This document shows, in pieces, positions 25,497-33,931 of a stretch of 64,000 nt of DNA; the first letter of the stretch is position 1, and each line of letters starts with the position of its first letter. A program made the translations under genes and the position numbers. The stretch is from Pimelobacter simplex. GTDB lineage: Bacteria; Actinomycetota; Actinomycetes; Propionibacteriales; Nocardioidaceae. The stretch spans positions 558,001 through 622,000 of the forward strand of contig NZ_FOUK01000001.1 of the NCBI RefSeq assembly GCF_900114845.1, in the 5' to 3' direction. The notes beneath the pieces are model-generated. The model saw only the letters and a list, made by a program, of their open reading frames with translations, did not search any database and was not told the DNA's origin.

Positions 25497-27175
25497 GCCG
25501 GAGGCGTGAGCAGCGTGCGCACCTTGTCGGGGCCGAGGGCCGCGAACAGCGTGGGCAGCCGCGGACCGCGCTCGGCGTCGACGAGCAGGTGGTAGAGCAG
25601 CTTGAAGAACGCCTTCTGGTCGGTCTTGACCTCGTCGGTCGGCGCGTCGTCCACGGCCAGGCCCCGGGCGACCTTGGGCACGCCGTAGATCAGCGTGGTC
25701 ATCTCGTCGGCGTCGGCGAACGACGCGGGGAGCCCGTCGAGGAGCAGGCCCAGCCAGCGCGCCTCGTCGTCGTCGAGCGCAGCCAGGCGGGCGGTGTCGG
25801 CGTCCTCGCGCACCGTCGTCCGCTCCTCCGGGTCGACGTACGACGTGATCCAGGTGGCCGCCTTGTCGAGGCGCGGCTCGAGGTCGGCCTCGGTCGCGCC
25901 GACGGTGCGGGCGGTGATCTCGCGTGAGCCGGCGGTGACGTCTGCGACCGACGACAGCATCCGGAACGGGACGACGACCGCCGGCGTCGGCAGCGTGCCC
26001 GCGGTCGACGTCGCCGACGCCCGCTCCCAGGCGAGCACCGCGGCGTCGCGCTTCTCGGGGATCGCGGCCTTCTTGGTCAGCGCGTCCCACTCGTCGTACA
26101 GGCGCAGGACCTCCTGGCCGAAGTCGACGTTGAACGCCTGCTTGGGCTGGCGGCGCACGTAGAGCCAGCGCAGGATGGGGGCCTCGAGGATCCGCAGCGC
26201 CTCGGCCGCGGTGGGCACGCCGCCCTTGGACGACGACATCTTCGGCATCCCGGCGACGCCGACGAACGAGTAGCCGACGAACGACGGGGCGGTCCCCCCG
26301 AAGATCGGGCCGACCAGCTCCTTGCCCACCGTGTACGACGACCCGGGCGAGGCGTGGTCGACGCCCCCGGGCTCGAAGTGGACGCCCTCGTAGGTCCAGC
26401 GCATCGGCCAGTCGACCTTCCAGACGAGCTTGCCCTCGTTCTGGGTCGCGACGTTGGTGACGTAGGAGTCACCGCATGCGTCGCAGGTGTAGGCGAGATC
26501 GGTCGTCTCGTCGTCGTAGGACGTGAGGGTGACGGTGTCGCGCCCGCAGCCGCGGCAGTAGGGCTTGTAGGGGAACCGGGCCAGGTCGCCCTCGGTGGAG
26601 CCCTCGTCGTCGGCGGGCGCGTCGTCGGTCTTCTTGGTGCGGAACCGCGCCATCACGGACTCGATCTCGCCGCGCTTGCGGATCGCGGTCAGCACCTGCT
26701 CGCGGTAGGCGCCCGAGGTGTACATCTCGGTCTGGTTCACCTCGACCATGTCGCAGCCCATCTCGGCGAGCGCGGCGCGCAGCGGCGCCTTGTAGCGCTC
26801 GGCCCAGCTGGTGAACTCGCCGGTCGGGTCGGGGACGGCGGACAGGGGGCGCCCGATGTGCTCGCTCCACGAGGGGTCGACCCCGGCGGGGACCTTGCGG
26901 AACCGGTCGTAGTCGTCCCAGCTGTGCAGGTGCCGCACGTTGATCCCGCGGCGGCGGATCTCCTCGGCGACGAAGTGCACGGTGAGGAACTCGCGCAGGT
27001 TGCCGAGGTGGATCGGGCCCGAGGGGCTGATGCCGGACGCGCACGTGACGAGGTCGGGCAGGGTCCCTCCGTTGACCGACTCGGCGTGCCGGAGCGCCAG
27101 GTCGGCGGTCCGGGTCACCCAGTCGGTGGGGTCCTGCTGCTGGTCGCCCTGCTGGTTGCGCTGTCCTCGTGCCAC
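25493..27175 (-). CDS. lysS: Class I lysyl-tRNA synthetase
   Basis: A 560-aa class I (archaeal/spirochaete-type) LysRS that charges tRNA-Lys, unrelated in fold to the class II enzyme most bacteria use. The HIGH-like motif PIHLGN is near residue 55 and the KMSSS signature at 312-316 (PKMSSSKGG). A zinc-ribbon pair CRGCG/CDACG is seen near 208-240. The C-terminal helical anticodon-binding domain follows. The start is GTG 27175, within a Gln-rich N-terminus. It is convergent with the AbrB-type gene, sharing CTAG at 25493-25496. Whether a class II lysS also exists in the genome cannot be seen here. Confidence 0.95.
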   Translation of the reverse strand: MARGQRNQQGDQQQDPTDWVTRTADLALRHAESVNGGTLPDLVTCASGISPSGPIHLGNLREFLTVHFVAEEIRRRGINVRHLHSWDDYDRFRKVPAGVDPSWSEHIGRPLSAVPDPTGEFTSWAERYKAPLRAALAEMGCDMVEVNQTEMYTSGAYREQVLTAIRKRGEIESVMARFRTKKTDDAPADDEGSTEGDLARFPYKPYCRGCGRDTVTLTSYDDETTDLAYTCDACGDSYVTNVATQNEGKLVWKVDWPMRWTYEGVHFEPGGVDHASPGSSYTVGKELVGPIFGGTAPSFVGYSFVGVAGMPKMSSSKGGVPTAAEALRILEAPILRWLYVRRQPKQAFNVDFGQEVLRLYDEWDALTKKAAIPEKRDAAVLAWERASATSTAGTLPTPAVVVPFRMLSSVADVTAGSREITARTVGATEADLEPRLDKAATWITSYVDPEERTTVREDADTARLAALDDDEARWLGLLLDGLPASFADADEMTTLIYGVPKVARGLAVDDAPTDEVKTDQKAFFKLLYHLLVDAERGPRLPTLFAALGPDKVRTLLTPPA

Positions 27176-27192
27176 GGGCCAAGCCTAGGGTT

Positions 27193-28086
27193 CTAGGGGC
27201 CGGGCACCAGCATCGCGTAGGCCGCCGGGACGACCCGCCAGGTCCGGGAGCGCACCGGCCCGTCGATCTCGCCGTCGCTGTTGCAGTCGAAGGCGGTGCC
27301 GGCGACCCGGACGGTCCGCCCGCGGACGATGTCGACGTCCGAGTGGTCCTCGTGGCGGCCGAAGGGCAGGCGCAGCACGTAGCCGAGCCGGGACAGGGGC
27401 GAGACGGGCGTGGCGACGAGGACGTCGACCCGGCCGTCGTGGGGGTCCGCGTCGGGGGTGAGCTCGGTGCCGCCGCCGACCGAGGCGCCGTTGCCGACCG
27501 CGACCATGAGCACCGGCCGGTCGACGTCCACGACGACGGTGTCGTCGACCTCGACCAGCAGCCGCAGGCTCGGCGGGTTGAGCGCGGTCTGCAGCGCGCC
27601 GATCGGGTAGCCGATCTTGCCGAGGCGCTTCTTCCAGCGGGCGCCGTGCTTGCCGGCCTCGGCGCCCGCACCGAGGTGGACGCTGTTGACGGTGATCCGG
27701 TCGTCCTCGTCAACGACGAGGTCGGTCGGCCGCGTGTGGCCGGCGACGACTACCGCGGCCGCCTCCGCGGGCGTCAGCGGGATGCCGAGCGTGCGGGCGA
27801 AGTCGTTGCCGGTCCCGAGCGGGATCAGCCCGAGCGTGCGGCCGGAGAGGTCTCCGCGGGAGTGGAGCGCCTGCACGACGGCGTGGATGCTGCCGTCGCC
27901 GCCGGCCACGACGACCGTGCGCGCGCCGGCCTCGGCGAGGACCTCGGCGAGCTCGTCGGGACCCGACGTGCCCCGCACCTCGACCTCGGCGGCCTCGCGG
28001 AGGACCGCGAGTGCGGCGTCGACCGCCTCCTGGTCCGCCGTCCCGGCGTCACTGTTGGTGATCAGCAGCAGCGGAGGGGTGGCCAC
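27193..28086 (-). CDS. Diacylglycerol/lipid kinase family protein
   Basis: A 297-aa DAGK-catalytic-domain protein of the YegS/DgkB type, which phosphorylates diacylglycerol or a related lipid with ATP at the membrane surface. GGDGS at 62-66 is the nucleotide-binding motif, and PLGTGNDFARTLG (about 94-106) is the second family hallmark. The C-terminal beta-rich domain is complete, ending FDCNSDGEIDGP. GTG 28086 lies 38 bases inside the end of the FtsX-like gene, so the two overlap. The substrate lipid is not determined. Confidence 0.88.
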   Translation of the reverse strand: MATPPLLLITNSDAGTADQEAVDAALAVLREAAEVEVRGTSGPDELAEVLAEAGARTVVVAGGDGSIHAVVQALHSRGDLSGRTLGLIPLGTGNDFARTLGIPLTPAEAAAVVVAGHTRPTDLVVDEDDRITVNSVHLGAGAEAGKHGARWKKRLGKIGYPIGALQTALNPPSLRLLVEVDDTVVVDVDRPVLMVAVGNGASVGGGTELTPDADPHDGRVDVLVATPVSPLSRLGYVLRLPFGRHEDHSDVDIVRGRTVRVAGTAFDCNSDGEIDGPVRSRTWRVVPAAYAMLVPGP

Positions 28087-29920
28087 GGAGCCACGATACG
28101 GGCAGCACCGCGGCGACGACGGTCACGGTCACGCAGGCACCGGCGATCGCGAGCAGGCTCGTCCACGGCACGGTCAGCGGCACGTCGTCGAGGCCGGCGG
28201 TCATCGGGGCGCGGAGCAGCACCGCGACGGTCACGGTGACCGCGGAGCCGAGGAGCAGCGCGGCGGTGGCGACCAGCGCGGACTCGGCGAGCACCATCCG
28301 CCGCACCTGCGCGGCGGTGGCGCCGACCAGCCGGGTCACCGAGAACTCCCGGCGCCGCTGCAGGCTGCCCATCAGCAGCGTGTTGGCGATGGCGATCCCG
28401 GCGTAGAGCCCGGTGGGGCCGAGGACCGCGACGAGCCCGACCTGGTTCTGGTCGCGCTGGGCGCGGTCCACGCGCGCGATCCACTGCTCGGCCGTGAGGA
28501 CGTCGCCGGTGCCCCCGTCCCGGAGCGCGGTGCGCAGCGCGGCGGCGTCGACCCCCGGTGCGGGCAGCACGAACCAGGTGCCGGTCGGCTTCGCGCCGTG
28601 CGCCCGGGCGAGCCGGCTCGGGAGCAGGACGTCCTCGTGCAGGGTCGCCGCATCCTCGACGACCGCGACCACGCGCAGCCGCATCCGGGCGCCGTCGGGG
28701 AAGCGCACCCGCACCTGCGAGCCCAGCCCGAAGCCGGCGTCGAACACCGCGGAGCGGCTGATCGCCATCGTCCGCCCGGTCAGCCGGGTCAGGTCGCCCT
28801 CGTGGGTCCGCAGGCCGCGGGTGGCGACGGCGGTCGCGGGGTCGATGCCCTCGGCCGTCCAGTCCATCCCGGCCTCGCCCGCGGTCGCCATGGGGACGGC
28901 GTTGCGGCCGTCCACGATCCCCGCGCCCGGTGCGGTGGGCGCCTTCGTCGTCCCGGTGACGACGACGGGCGCCACGAGCTGCTGGCGGGTGATGCCCTGG
29001 TCCCAGTCGGCGGCGAAGCTGAGGCTGAGGATGAGCGAGCCCGCGATCGCGGAGATCGCGAGCACCGGCGCCGCCAGCGAGGTGGTGCGGCGGGCCTGGT
29101 TGCCCACGTTCTCGCGGGCCAGCCCGAGCACGGGGTGCTCGCGGAAGGGGGCGGCCAGCACCCGGACGAGCAGGGGGAGGAGGACCGGTCCCCAGCAGAC
29201 CAGCCCGACCACGATGAGCTCGGGCACGAAGATCGAGAGCATCAGCGCCAGCAGCGGGTCGCCCGCCCGGATGCCGGCGAGCATGAGCGCCGCGCCGGCC
29301 AGGCAGAGCGTGCCGATCACCGCGCGGACGACGCCGATCCGGCGGCCGGTGTCCGTCGCCTCGCGGAGGGCCTGCGCCGGGGCGACCTTCGCCGCCCGCC
29401 GCGAGGCGGCCCAGGCGCCCAGCAGCGCGACGCCGACGCCGCAGCCGGCCGAGATGAGCAGGGGGAGGAGGTCCCACGACAGGGGGATCCGCCCGGGGGT
29501 GACGTCCTGCGCATCGAGCAGGACGGCGAGCGCCAGCGCCACGAGCTGGCCGAGCACCGCGCCCGTGGCGGCCGCCAGCACGGCGACGACGAGGGCCTCG
29601 ACGCGCACCTGGCGCCGCACCTGCCGCGGGGTCGCGCCGACGAGCCGCAGCAGCCCGAGCTCGCGGCGGCGGGCCGTGACGGCGAAGCCGAACGTGCTCG
29701 CCACGACGAAGATCGCCATGAAGCCGGCGAAGCCGGCCATCACACCGAGCAGCGAGAGCGTGTCCTCGAGCCCGGGCCCCTGCGCCTCGGCCGAGACGGT
29801 CAGCACGACGACCCCGGCGATGAGCGCGACCCCGAGCGCGACCGCGACGAACGAGCCGGCGTAGAGCGCGCGGTGCTGGCGCACCGAGCTCAGCCCGAGG
29901 CGGATCGCGACCGGCATCAT
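28049..29920 (-). CDS. FtsX-like ABC transporter permease
   Basis: A 623-aa membrane protein with two FtsX/MacB-like modules. Each has a large hydrophobic helix group and a cytoplasmic signature (FAVTARRRELGLLRLVGATPRQVRRQV near 75-100; RRREFSVTRLVGATAAQVRRMV near 525-545). An extracytoplasmic domain lies between. Such permeases pair with LolD/MacB-type ATPases in lipoprotein or antimicrobial-peptide export or in peptide sensing. ATG 29920 overlaps the stop of the ATPase gene as ATGA. With the divergent two-component system this looks like a peptide- or envelope-stress-responsive exporter. Substrate unknown. Confidence 0.9.
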   Translation of the reverse strand: MMPVAIRLGLSSVRQHRALYAGSFVAVALGVALIAGVVVLTVSAEAQGPGLEDTLSLLGVMAGFAGFMAIFVVASTFGFAVTARRRELGLLRLVGATPRQVRRQVRVEALVVAVLAAATGAVLGQLVALALAVLLDAQDVTPGRIPLSWDLLPLLISAGCGVGVALLGAWAASRRAAKVAPAQALREATDTGRRIGVVRAVIGTLCLAGAALMLAGIRAGDPLLALMLSIFVPELIVVGLVCWGPVLLPLLVRVLAAPFREHPVLGLARENVGNQARRTTSLAAPVLAISAIAGSLILSLSFAADWDQGITRQQLVAPVVVTGTTKAPTAPGAGIVDGRNAVPMATAGEAGMDWTAEGIDPATAVATRGLRTHEGDLTRLTGRTMAISRSAVFDAGFGLGSQVRVRFPDGARMRLRVVAVVEDAATLHEDVLLPSRLARAHGAKPTGTWFVLPAPGVDAAALRTALRDGGTGDVLTAEQWIARVDRAQRDQNQVGLVAVLGPTGLYAGIAIANTLLMGSLQRRREFSVTRLVGATAAQVRRMVLAESALVATAALLLGSAVTVTVAVLLRAPMTAGLDDVPLTVPWTSLLAIAGACVTVTVVAAVLPVSWLRGHPSAAADHQQ

Positions 29921-30660
29921 CGCTCCAGCTCGCTCATCGCGGCGGCGATCTGCGCGGCCGTGCCGCGGGCGAGGTGGCCGACGAGGAGGCCGTCCTCGAG
30001 GAACAGCACGCTGTCGGCGTACGACGCGGCGACCGGGTCGTGGGTCACCATGACGACGGTCAGCCCCTCGTCGTCCACGGTCGAGCGCAGCAGCTCCAGC
30101 ACCTGGCGGCCGGTGGTCCGGTCGAGGGCGCCGGTGGGCTCGTCGGCGTACACGACCTGGGGGCGGGTCACCAGCGCCCGCGCGATCGCGACCCGCTGCT
30201 GCTGGCCGCCCGAGAGCTCGGCGGGACGCCGGCGCTGCTGGGCCTCCAAGCCGACCCGGGTCAGTGCCGCGGCGACCTCCCCGCGCGGGGGACGTCGTCC
30301 CGCCAGCCGCGCGGGCAGCGCCACGTTGTCGTACGCCGTGAGCGCCGGCAGCAGGTTGTAGGCCTGGAAGACGAAGCCCATCGCGCTGCGCCGCAGCCGG
30401 GTGAGCGCGGCCTCGTCGAGCCGGACCAGGTCGTGGCCGCCGACCAGGACCCGTCCCGACGTCGGCCGGTCGAGCCCGGCGGCGCACTGCAGCAGGGTCG
30501 ACTTGCCGGAGCCCGAGGGCCCCATGATCGCGGTGAAGGTGCCGGCGCCGAAGGCGTGGGTGACACCGCGGAGCGCGTCGACCCGGCCGGCGCGCGAGCC
30601 GTAGCTGCGAGTTACTCCGTCGAGGACGATCGCGGGCGCGGCGAGGGTCGCTGTGGTCAT
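29917..30660 (-). CDS. ABC transporter ATP-binding protein (LolD/MacB type)
   Basis: A 247-aa ATPase that powers the FtsX-like permease. Walker A GPSGSGKST is at 47-55, the signature LSGGQQQRVAIARAL near 144-158, Walker B VVYADEPTGALD next to it, and the H-loop MVTHDP near 207. ATG 30660 begins the operon, and the stop overlaps the permease start. It is the first gene of the minus-strand operon facing the inverted repeat at 30715-30736. Confidence 0.95.
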   Translation of the reverse strand: MTTATLAAPAIVLDGVTRSYGSRAGRVDALRGVTHAFGAGTFTAIMGPSGSGKSTLLQCAAGLDRPTSGRVLVGGHDLVRLDEAALTRLRRSAMGFVFQAYNLLPALTAYDNVALPARLAGRRPPRGEVAAALTRVGLEAQQRRRPAELSGGQQQRVAIARALVTRPQVVYADEPTGALDRTTGRQVLELLRSTVDDEGLTVVMVTHDPVAASYADSVLFLEDGLLVGHLARGTAAQIAAAMSELER

Positions 30661-30714
30661 GCTCCGAGCCTGGTGCGGATCGGCCGTCCGCGCGCTGGCC
30701 CGGACGCGAGGTCA

Positions 30715-30736
30715 GGGGTAGCGCGTGCGCTACCCC
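30715..30736. promoter_or_regulatory. Perfect inverted repeat between ABC exporter and two-component genes
   Basis: GGGGTAGCGC (30715-30724), a GT spacer, then GCGCTACCCC (30727-30736). It covers positions about -53 to -32 of the kinase start and lies 55 bases before the ABC gene start. This is the place expected for a NarL-type dimer site controlling both transcripts. Binding by the adjacent regulator is inferred. Confidence 0.65.
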
Positions 30737-30755
30737 GCGGGGCTCGCGCGCTCCC

Positions 30756-30761
30756 TAGGCT
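30756..30761 (+). promoter_or_regulatory. -10 element of the sensor kinase gene
   Basis: TAGGCT lies 12 bases before ATG 30768 with no Shine-Dalgarno, suggesting a leaderless message. The inverted repeat at 30715-30736 overlaps where the -35 region would be. Confidence 0.5.
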
Positions 30762-30767
30762 GGCCGC

Positions 30768-32054
30768 ATGTCCCGACCGGAGTCCGCGTGGAGCGCCCTG
30801 CGCGGCAACCCGGTCCGGTTCCTGCTCTCGTCGTGGCCGTGGCGCTCGCTCGCCTACCTGGCCGGGACGGCGGCCGTCGGGTTCGCGCTGCTCGGCGTCC
30901 TGCTGGCGCTGCTGATGGCGGGCGCGCTCACCGCGGTCGTGGTGGTGGGCTTCGTGCTGATCGGCGCGATCCCGGTGCTGTGCGTCGCGGTGCTCGGGCT
31001 CGAGCGGCGCCGGCTGCGCGTCGTCCAGCCGGACGCGCCGGCGCTCGGCGCGCCGCGTCCCCCGGTGGCCGACGGCCGCGGCCTGCGAGCCTGGGTGCGC
31101 CAGCGCCGCGGCGAGCCGCCGTCGGGCCGCGAGGGCGGGTACGTCGTCCTGCTGGTGACCCTGCTGTGGCTGCTCGACGCCGTCGTGGTGTTCAACGCAG
31201 TGCTGCTCACCGGCGCCTTCGTGCTCGCGCCCGTGGTCGCCGCCGCCGACCAGGTCGTCGTGTTCGCGTGGACCGTCGAGTCACCCGGCGAGGCGCTGCC
31301 GATGGCGCTCGTCGGCGGCCCGATCGCCTACGCGCTCAGCGCCTACGTCGTGACGCTGCTCGCCGCCGGCCAGTCCGCGCTGGCCCGGCTGCTGCTGTCG
31401 CCGGGCGAGAACGAGCTCGAGCAGCGGATCGGCCAGCTCCGCCGCTCGCGCCTCGACCTGGTCGACGCCTTCGAGACCGAGCGCAAGCGGATCGAGCGGC
31501 ACCTCCACGACGGCGTCCAGCAGCGGCTCGTGGCGCTGAGCATGACGCTCGGCCGCGCCGAGCTCGACGTCCCGGAGGGACCGGGCCTCGACCTGGTCCG
31601 CCAGGCGCACGGCGAGGTGGAGTCGGCACTCGCCGACCTCCGGGAGGCCGTCCGGGGGATCCACCCGCGGGTGCTCGTCGACCACGGCCTCGCGGCCGCC
31701 GTCCGCGAGGTGGCGGACCGGATGCCCATCCTGGTGACCGTGCGGATCGACGTCTCGCGGCTGCCCCCGCCGGTCGAGGGCGCGGCGTACTTCGTCGCGA
31801 GCGAGGCGCTCACCAACGTCGCCCGCCACTCCGGCGCGGGATCCGCCCAGGTCACCGGCTGGCTGCACGACGACCGGCTCGTCGTCACCGTCACGGACGA
31901 CGGCGCCGGCGGCGCCCGGATCGGTGGCGGCTCCGGCAGCGGTCTCGCGGGCCTGGTGACCCGGCTCGACGCCCTCGGTGGCACGCTGTCGGTCCGCAGC
32001 CCCGACGGAGGGCCGACCGAGGTCCGGATGGAGTGCCCGCGTTGCGTGTCGTGA
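30768..32054 (+). CDS. Two-component sensor histidine kinase (NarL/DesK type)
   Basis: A 428-aa membrane kinase. N-terminal hydrophobic segments (about 30-80 and 125-205) form its sensor region without a large external domain, as in intramembrane or transport-linked sensors. The HisKA_3 box ERKRIERHLHDGVQQRL places the phospho-acceptor at His247. The HATPase has N box ASEALTNVARHS and G box DDGAGG. It overlaps the response regulator start by 13 bases and is divergent from the ABC exporter, which it probably controls. Confidence 0.92.
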   Translation: MSRPESAWSALRGNPVRFLLSSWPWRSLAYLAGTAAVGFALLGVLLALLMAGALTAVVVVGFVLIGAIPVLCVAVLGLERRRLRVVQPDAPALGAPRPPVADGRGLRAWVRQRRGEPPSGREGGYVVLLVTLLWLLDAVVVFNAVLLTGAFVLAPVVAAADQVVVFAWTVESPGEALPMALVGGPIAYALSAYVVTLLAAGQSALARLLLSPGENELEQRIGQLRRSRLDLVDAFETERKRIERHLHDGVQQRLVALSMTLGRAELDVPEGPGLDLVRQAHGEVESALADLREAVRGIHPRVLVDHGLAAAVREVADRMPILVTVRIDVSRLPPPVEGAAYFVASEALTNVARHSGAGSAQVTGWLHDDRLVVTVTDDGAGGARIGGGSGSGLAGLVTRLDALGGTLSVRSPDGGPTEVRMECPRCVS

Positions 32055-32683
32055 TCGCCGAGGACCTCGCCCTCCTGCGCGAGGGCCTGGTCGGCATCGT
32101 CGAGCGCGCCGGCCACGAGGTGCTCGCCGCCGTCGAGACCGCCGACGCCCTCCTCGCCTACGTCCGCCGCGACCCACCCGACCTCGTCGTCACCGACGTC
32201 CGGATGCCCCCCGGTCACTCCGACGAGGGCCTGCGCGCCGCCGCCGAGATCCGCGCCTCCCACCCCGCCGTGAGCATCCTCGTGCTCTCGCAGTACGTCG
32301 CCGACGCCTACCTCGACGGCCTCCTCGACACCCCCGGCCCCGGCGGCATGGGCTACCTCCTCAAGGACCGCGTCGGCCACGTCCGCGAGTTCCTCGACAG
32401 CATCGACCGGGTCGCCGCCGGCGGCCTCGTCGTCGACCCCGAGGTCGTCCGCCAGCTCCTCGCCCGCCGCCGCGACGACGGACCGCTCGCCGCGCTCACC
32501 GAGCGGGAGCGCGAGGTGCTCTCGCTGATGGCGGAGGGGCGGACGAACGGGTCGATCGCCGCGCAGCTGGTGGTGAGCGAGGCCGCCGTCCGCAAGCACG
32601 TGGGTGGGATCTTCGCCAAGCTGGACCTGGACCCGCAGAGCGACCGGCGGGTGTCGGCGGTGCTGGCGTACCTGCGGGGGTGA
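32042..32683 (+). CDS. NarL/LuxR-family response regulator
   Basis: A 213-aa regulator with an N-terminal receiver (IAEDLALLREGL; phospho-Asp52 in TDVRMPP; Lys in LLKDRV near 108) and a C-terminal LuxR HTH (LTEREREVLSLMAEGRTNGSIAAQLVVSEAAVRKHVGGIFAKL, about 150-192). The preferred start is TTG 32042, with GGAG nine bases upstream. GTG 32051 would remove the beta-1 strand. It overlaps its kinase gene and should bind the palindrome at 30715-30736. Confidence 0.92.
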   Translation: MRVVIAEDLALLREGLVGIVERAGHEVLAAVETADALLAYVRRDPPDLVVTDVRMPPGHSDEGLRAAAEIRASHPAVSILVLSQYVADAYLDGLLDTPGPGGMGYLLKDRVGHVREFLDSIDRVAAGGLVVDPEVVRQLLARRRDDGPLAALTEREREVLSLMAEGRTNGSIAAQLVVSEAAVRKHVGGIFAKLDLDPQSDRRVSAVLAYLRG

Positions 32684-32695
32684 GGGCGCGGGCGG

Positions 32696-33252
32696 TCAGC
32701 GGACGAGTCGGATCCAGACGATGACGACCGCGAGCGCGACGACCAGGAGGACGAGGCAGCGGCGCAGGACGACGTCGTGCTTGGCGAGGAGGCGATCCCA
32801 CTCGGTCGGCTCCGGGTAGCCGTTGCGAGCGGTCGTCATCAGGGCTCGCCCACCTCCGAACCCCGCGCCGGCGGCGACGAACTCCCACGGCGACGCGACC
32901 AGCGCCACCAGGGCGAGCAGCGCGTAGGGCGCCGCGCTGGTCAGGAAGGTCCGCATCCCGGTCCCCATCTCCAGCCGAACTGGAGAGCGCCGAATCGAGG
33001 CCCTTCCTCGGCGATCCGTTCCGGGACCTGGCGGGCGTTCTGCGGAAGCCGCAGGTGCAGTGCCCCGAGCTCGTGGAGCAGCACCACGCCGAGCACGACG
33101 GCCACGGCACCGGCGACGACCACGTCGGGGAGCAGGGCGCGCGGCAGCGAGCCGAGTGCTGCCAGCAGCGTCGCCGTCGCGGTGCCGCCGACGACGAGCC
33201 CGCCGATGAACCATCCCTGGGAAGTACCCCGCCAGACCGACGAGGCCAGCAT
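32696..33252 (-). pseudogene. Membrane protein of the mau-like cassette, broken by a one-base frameshift
   Basis: Two pieces in different frames make one plausible protein. Piece one (from ATG 33252) has two helices and then ...PRFGALQFGW, after which its frame stops. Piece two continues as MGTGMRTFLTSAAPYALLALVA... and ends at 32696. On the minus strand the junction reads TTCGGCTGGAGATGGGG; one extra G (TGGGAGATG) would restore FGWEMGTGMRTF, giving about 185 aa with five helices. The restored region resembles small actinobacterial membrane proteins with a RQVP...FG..xGTG..T motif. It is last in the operon. Real decay and a base-call error are both possible; alternatively the second piece is a separate 90-aa protein from ATG 32968. 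Confidence 0.6.
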
Positions 33253-33267
33253 CGCTGAGTTGTGGCT

Positions 33268-33446
33268 TCAAACGCTGCCGGAGACGGCGTAGCCCGCGGC
33301 GAGCGCCAGCACCAGCCAGTACCGAGGGGCGTGGTCCCGCTCGGCGCGGCCAGATCGGTCAGCGCGACCGCGAGCGCGGCCACCGCGAGCCCGACCACCG
33401 GGGTCGCCGGATGGTGGATCGCGGATCGGGCCAGGCCGGGCGTCAT
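33268..33446 (-). pseudogene. Small two-helix membrane protein, apparent one-base frameshift
   Basis: ATG 33446 overlaps the stop of the thioredoxin-like gene as ATGA, as elsewhere in this operon, so it is a real start. The protein begins MTPGLARSAIHHPATPVVGLAVAALAVALTDLA. That frame then loses hydrophobicity, whereas the neighbouring frame supplies RYWLVLALAAGYAVSGSV and a stop at 33268. The junction is in GCCGCGCCGAGCGGGAC, where one missing base would restore about 59 residues with two membrane helices. It is a second one-base lesion within about 380 bases of the one in the next gene. Function unknown. Confidence 0.5.
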
Positions 33447-33931
33447 CGGCCGGCCCGTTGTGCGGCCGTGCCGAGGAGGGCCCGGACCGCATCGACCGAG
33501 CCCGCCGGGCGGATCGCCAGGACCTCGCCAGCGGCGTCCACCACCGCCAGAGCGGGCTGCCAGCCGGGGTCGAGTGCGTCGTACAGATCGCGGTCGACGA
33601 CGGTGCGGAGCGGCCCCACGTCGTGCTGGGTCAGGGCGACGCGGGAGAGCACGATCCGCTCGACGGATCGGTCGTCGGCCCCGGGCTCGACGAACGCCGG
33701 CAGCACGGAGGCGCAGATCGGGCAGTGGTCCGACACCAGCAGGACGCACGACAGGTTCGCGCCGTCCTGCGGCCGCAGCGCGGTCAGCTCGGTCGCACCG
33801 CGACGGCTCGCGCCCGTACGTCCGACCCGTCGCTCCAGGCGGCGCAGGTTCTGCTGCAGCCCGACGAGTGCGAGGACCACCAGCACCAGGGCGACGCCCT
33901 GGAGCACCACCACGGCGACCAGCGGCGTCAT
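33443..33931 (-). CDS. Membrane-anchored thioredoxin-like protein with CPIC motif (MauD-like)
   Basis: A 162-aa protein with one N-terminal helix (about 3-25) and a thioredoxin-like domain. Its active site is CPIC at residues 70-73 (VSDHCPICASVLPAF). The rest of the fold (LVSD strand, cis-Pro region WQPALAVVD near 130) is compact but recognisable. In methylamine-dehydrogenase clusters MauD has this role, together with MauE, forming or reshuffling disulphides in the small subunit. Here it sits in an operon with a Cys-rich secreted protein and opposite a MauE-like gene, supporting the same job. ATGA overlaps occur at both ends. Confidence 0.75.
   Translation of the reverse strand: MTPLVAVVVLQGVALVLVVLALVGLQQNLRRLERRVGRTGASRRGATELTALRPQDGANLSCVLLVSDHCPICASVLPAFVEPGADDRSVERIVLSRVALTQHDVGPLRTVVDRDLYDALDPGWQPALAVVDAAGEVLAIRPAGSVDAVRALLGTAAQRAGR

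Noticed and set aside
29917..32683. Bacitracin-type BceAB-RS assignment for the exporter and two-component system
   Set aside because: The permease is a two-module FtsX/MacB type without the single large Bce extracellular domain, and the kinase is NarL/DesK-type rather than the BceS type.
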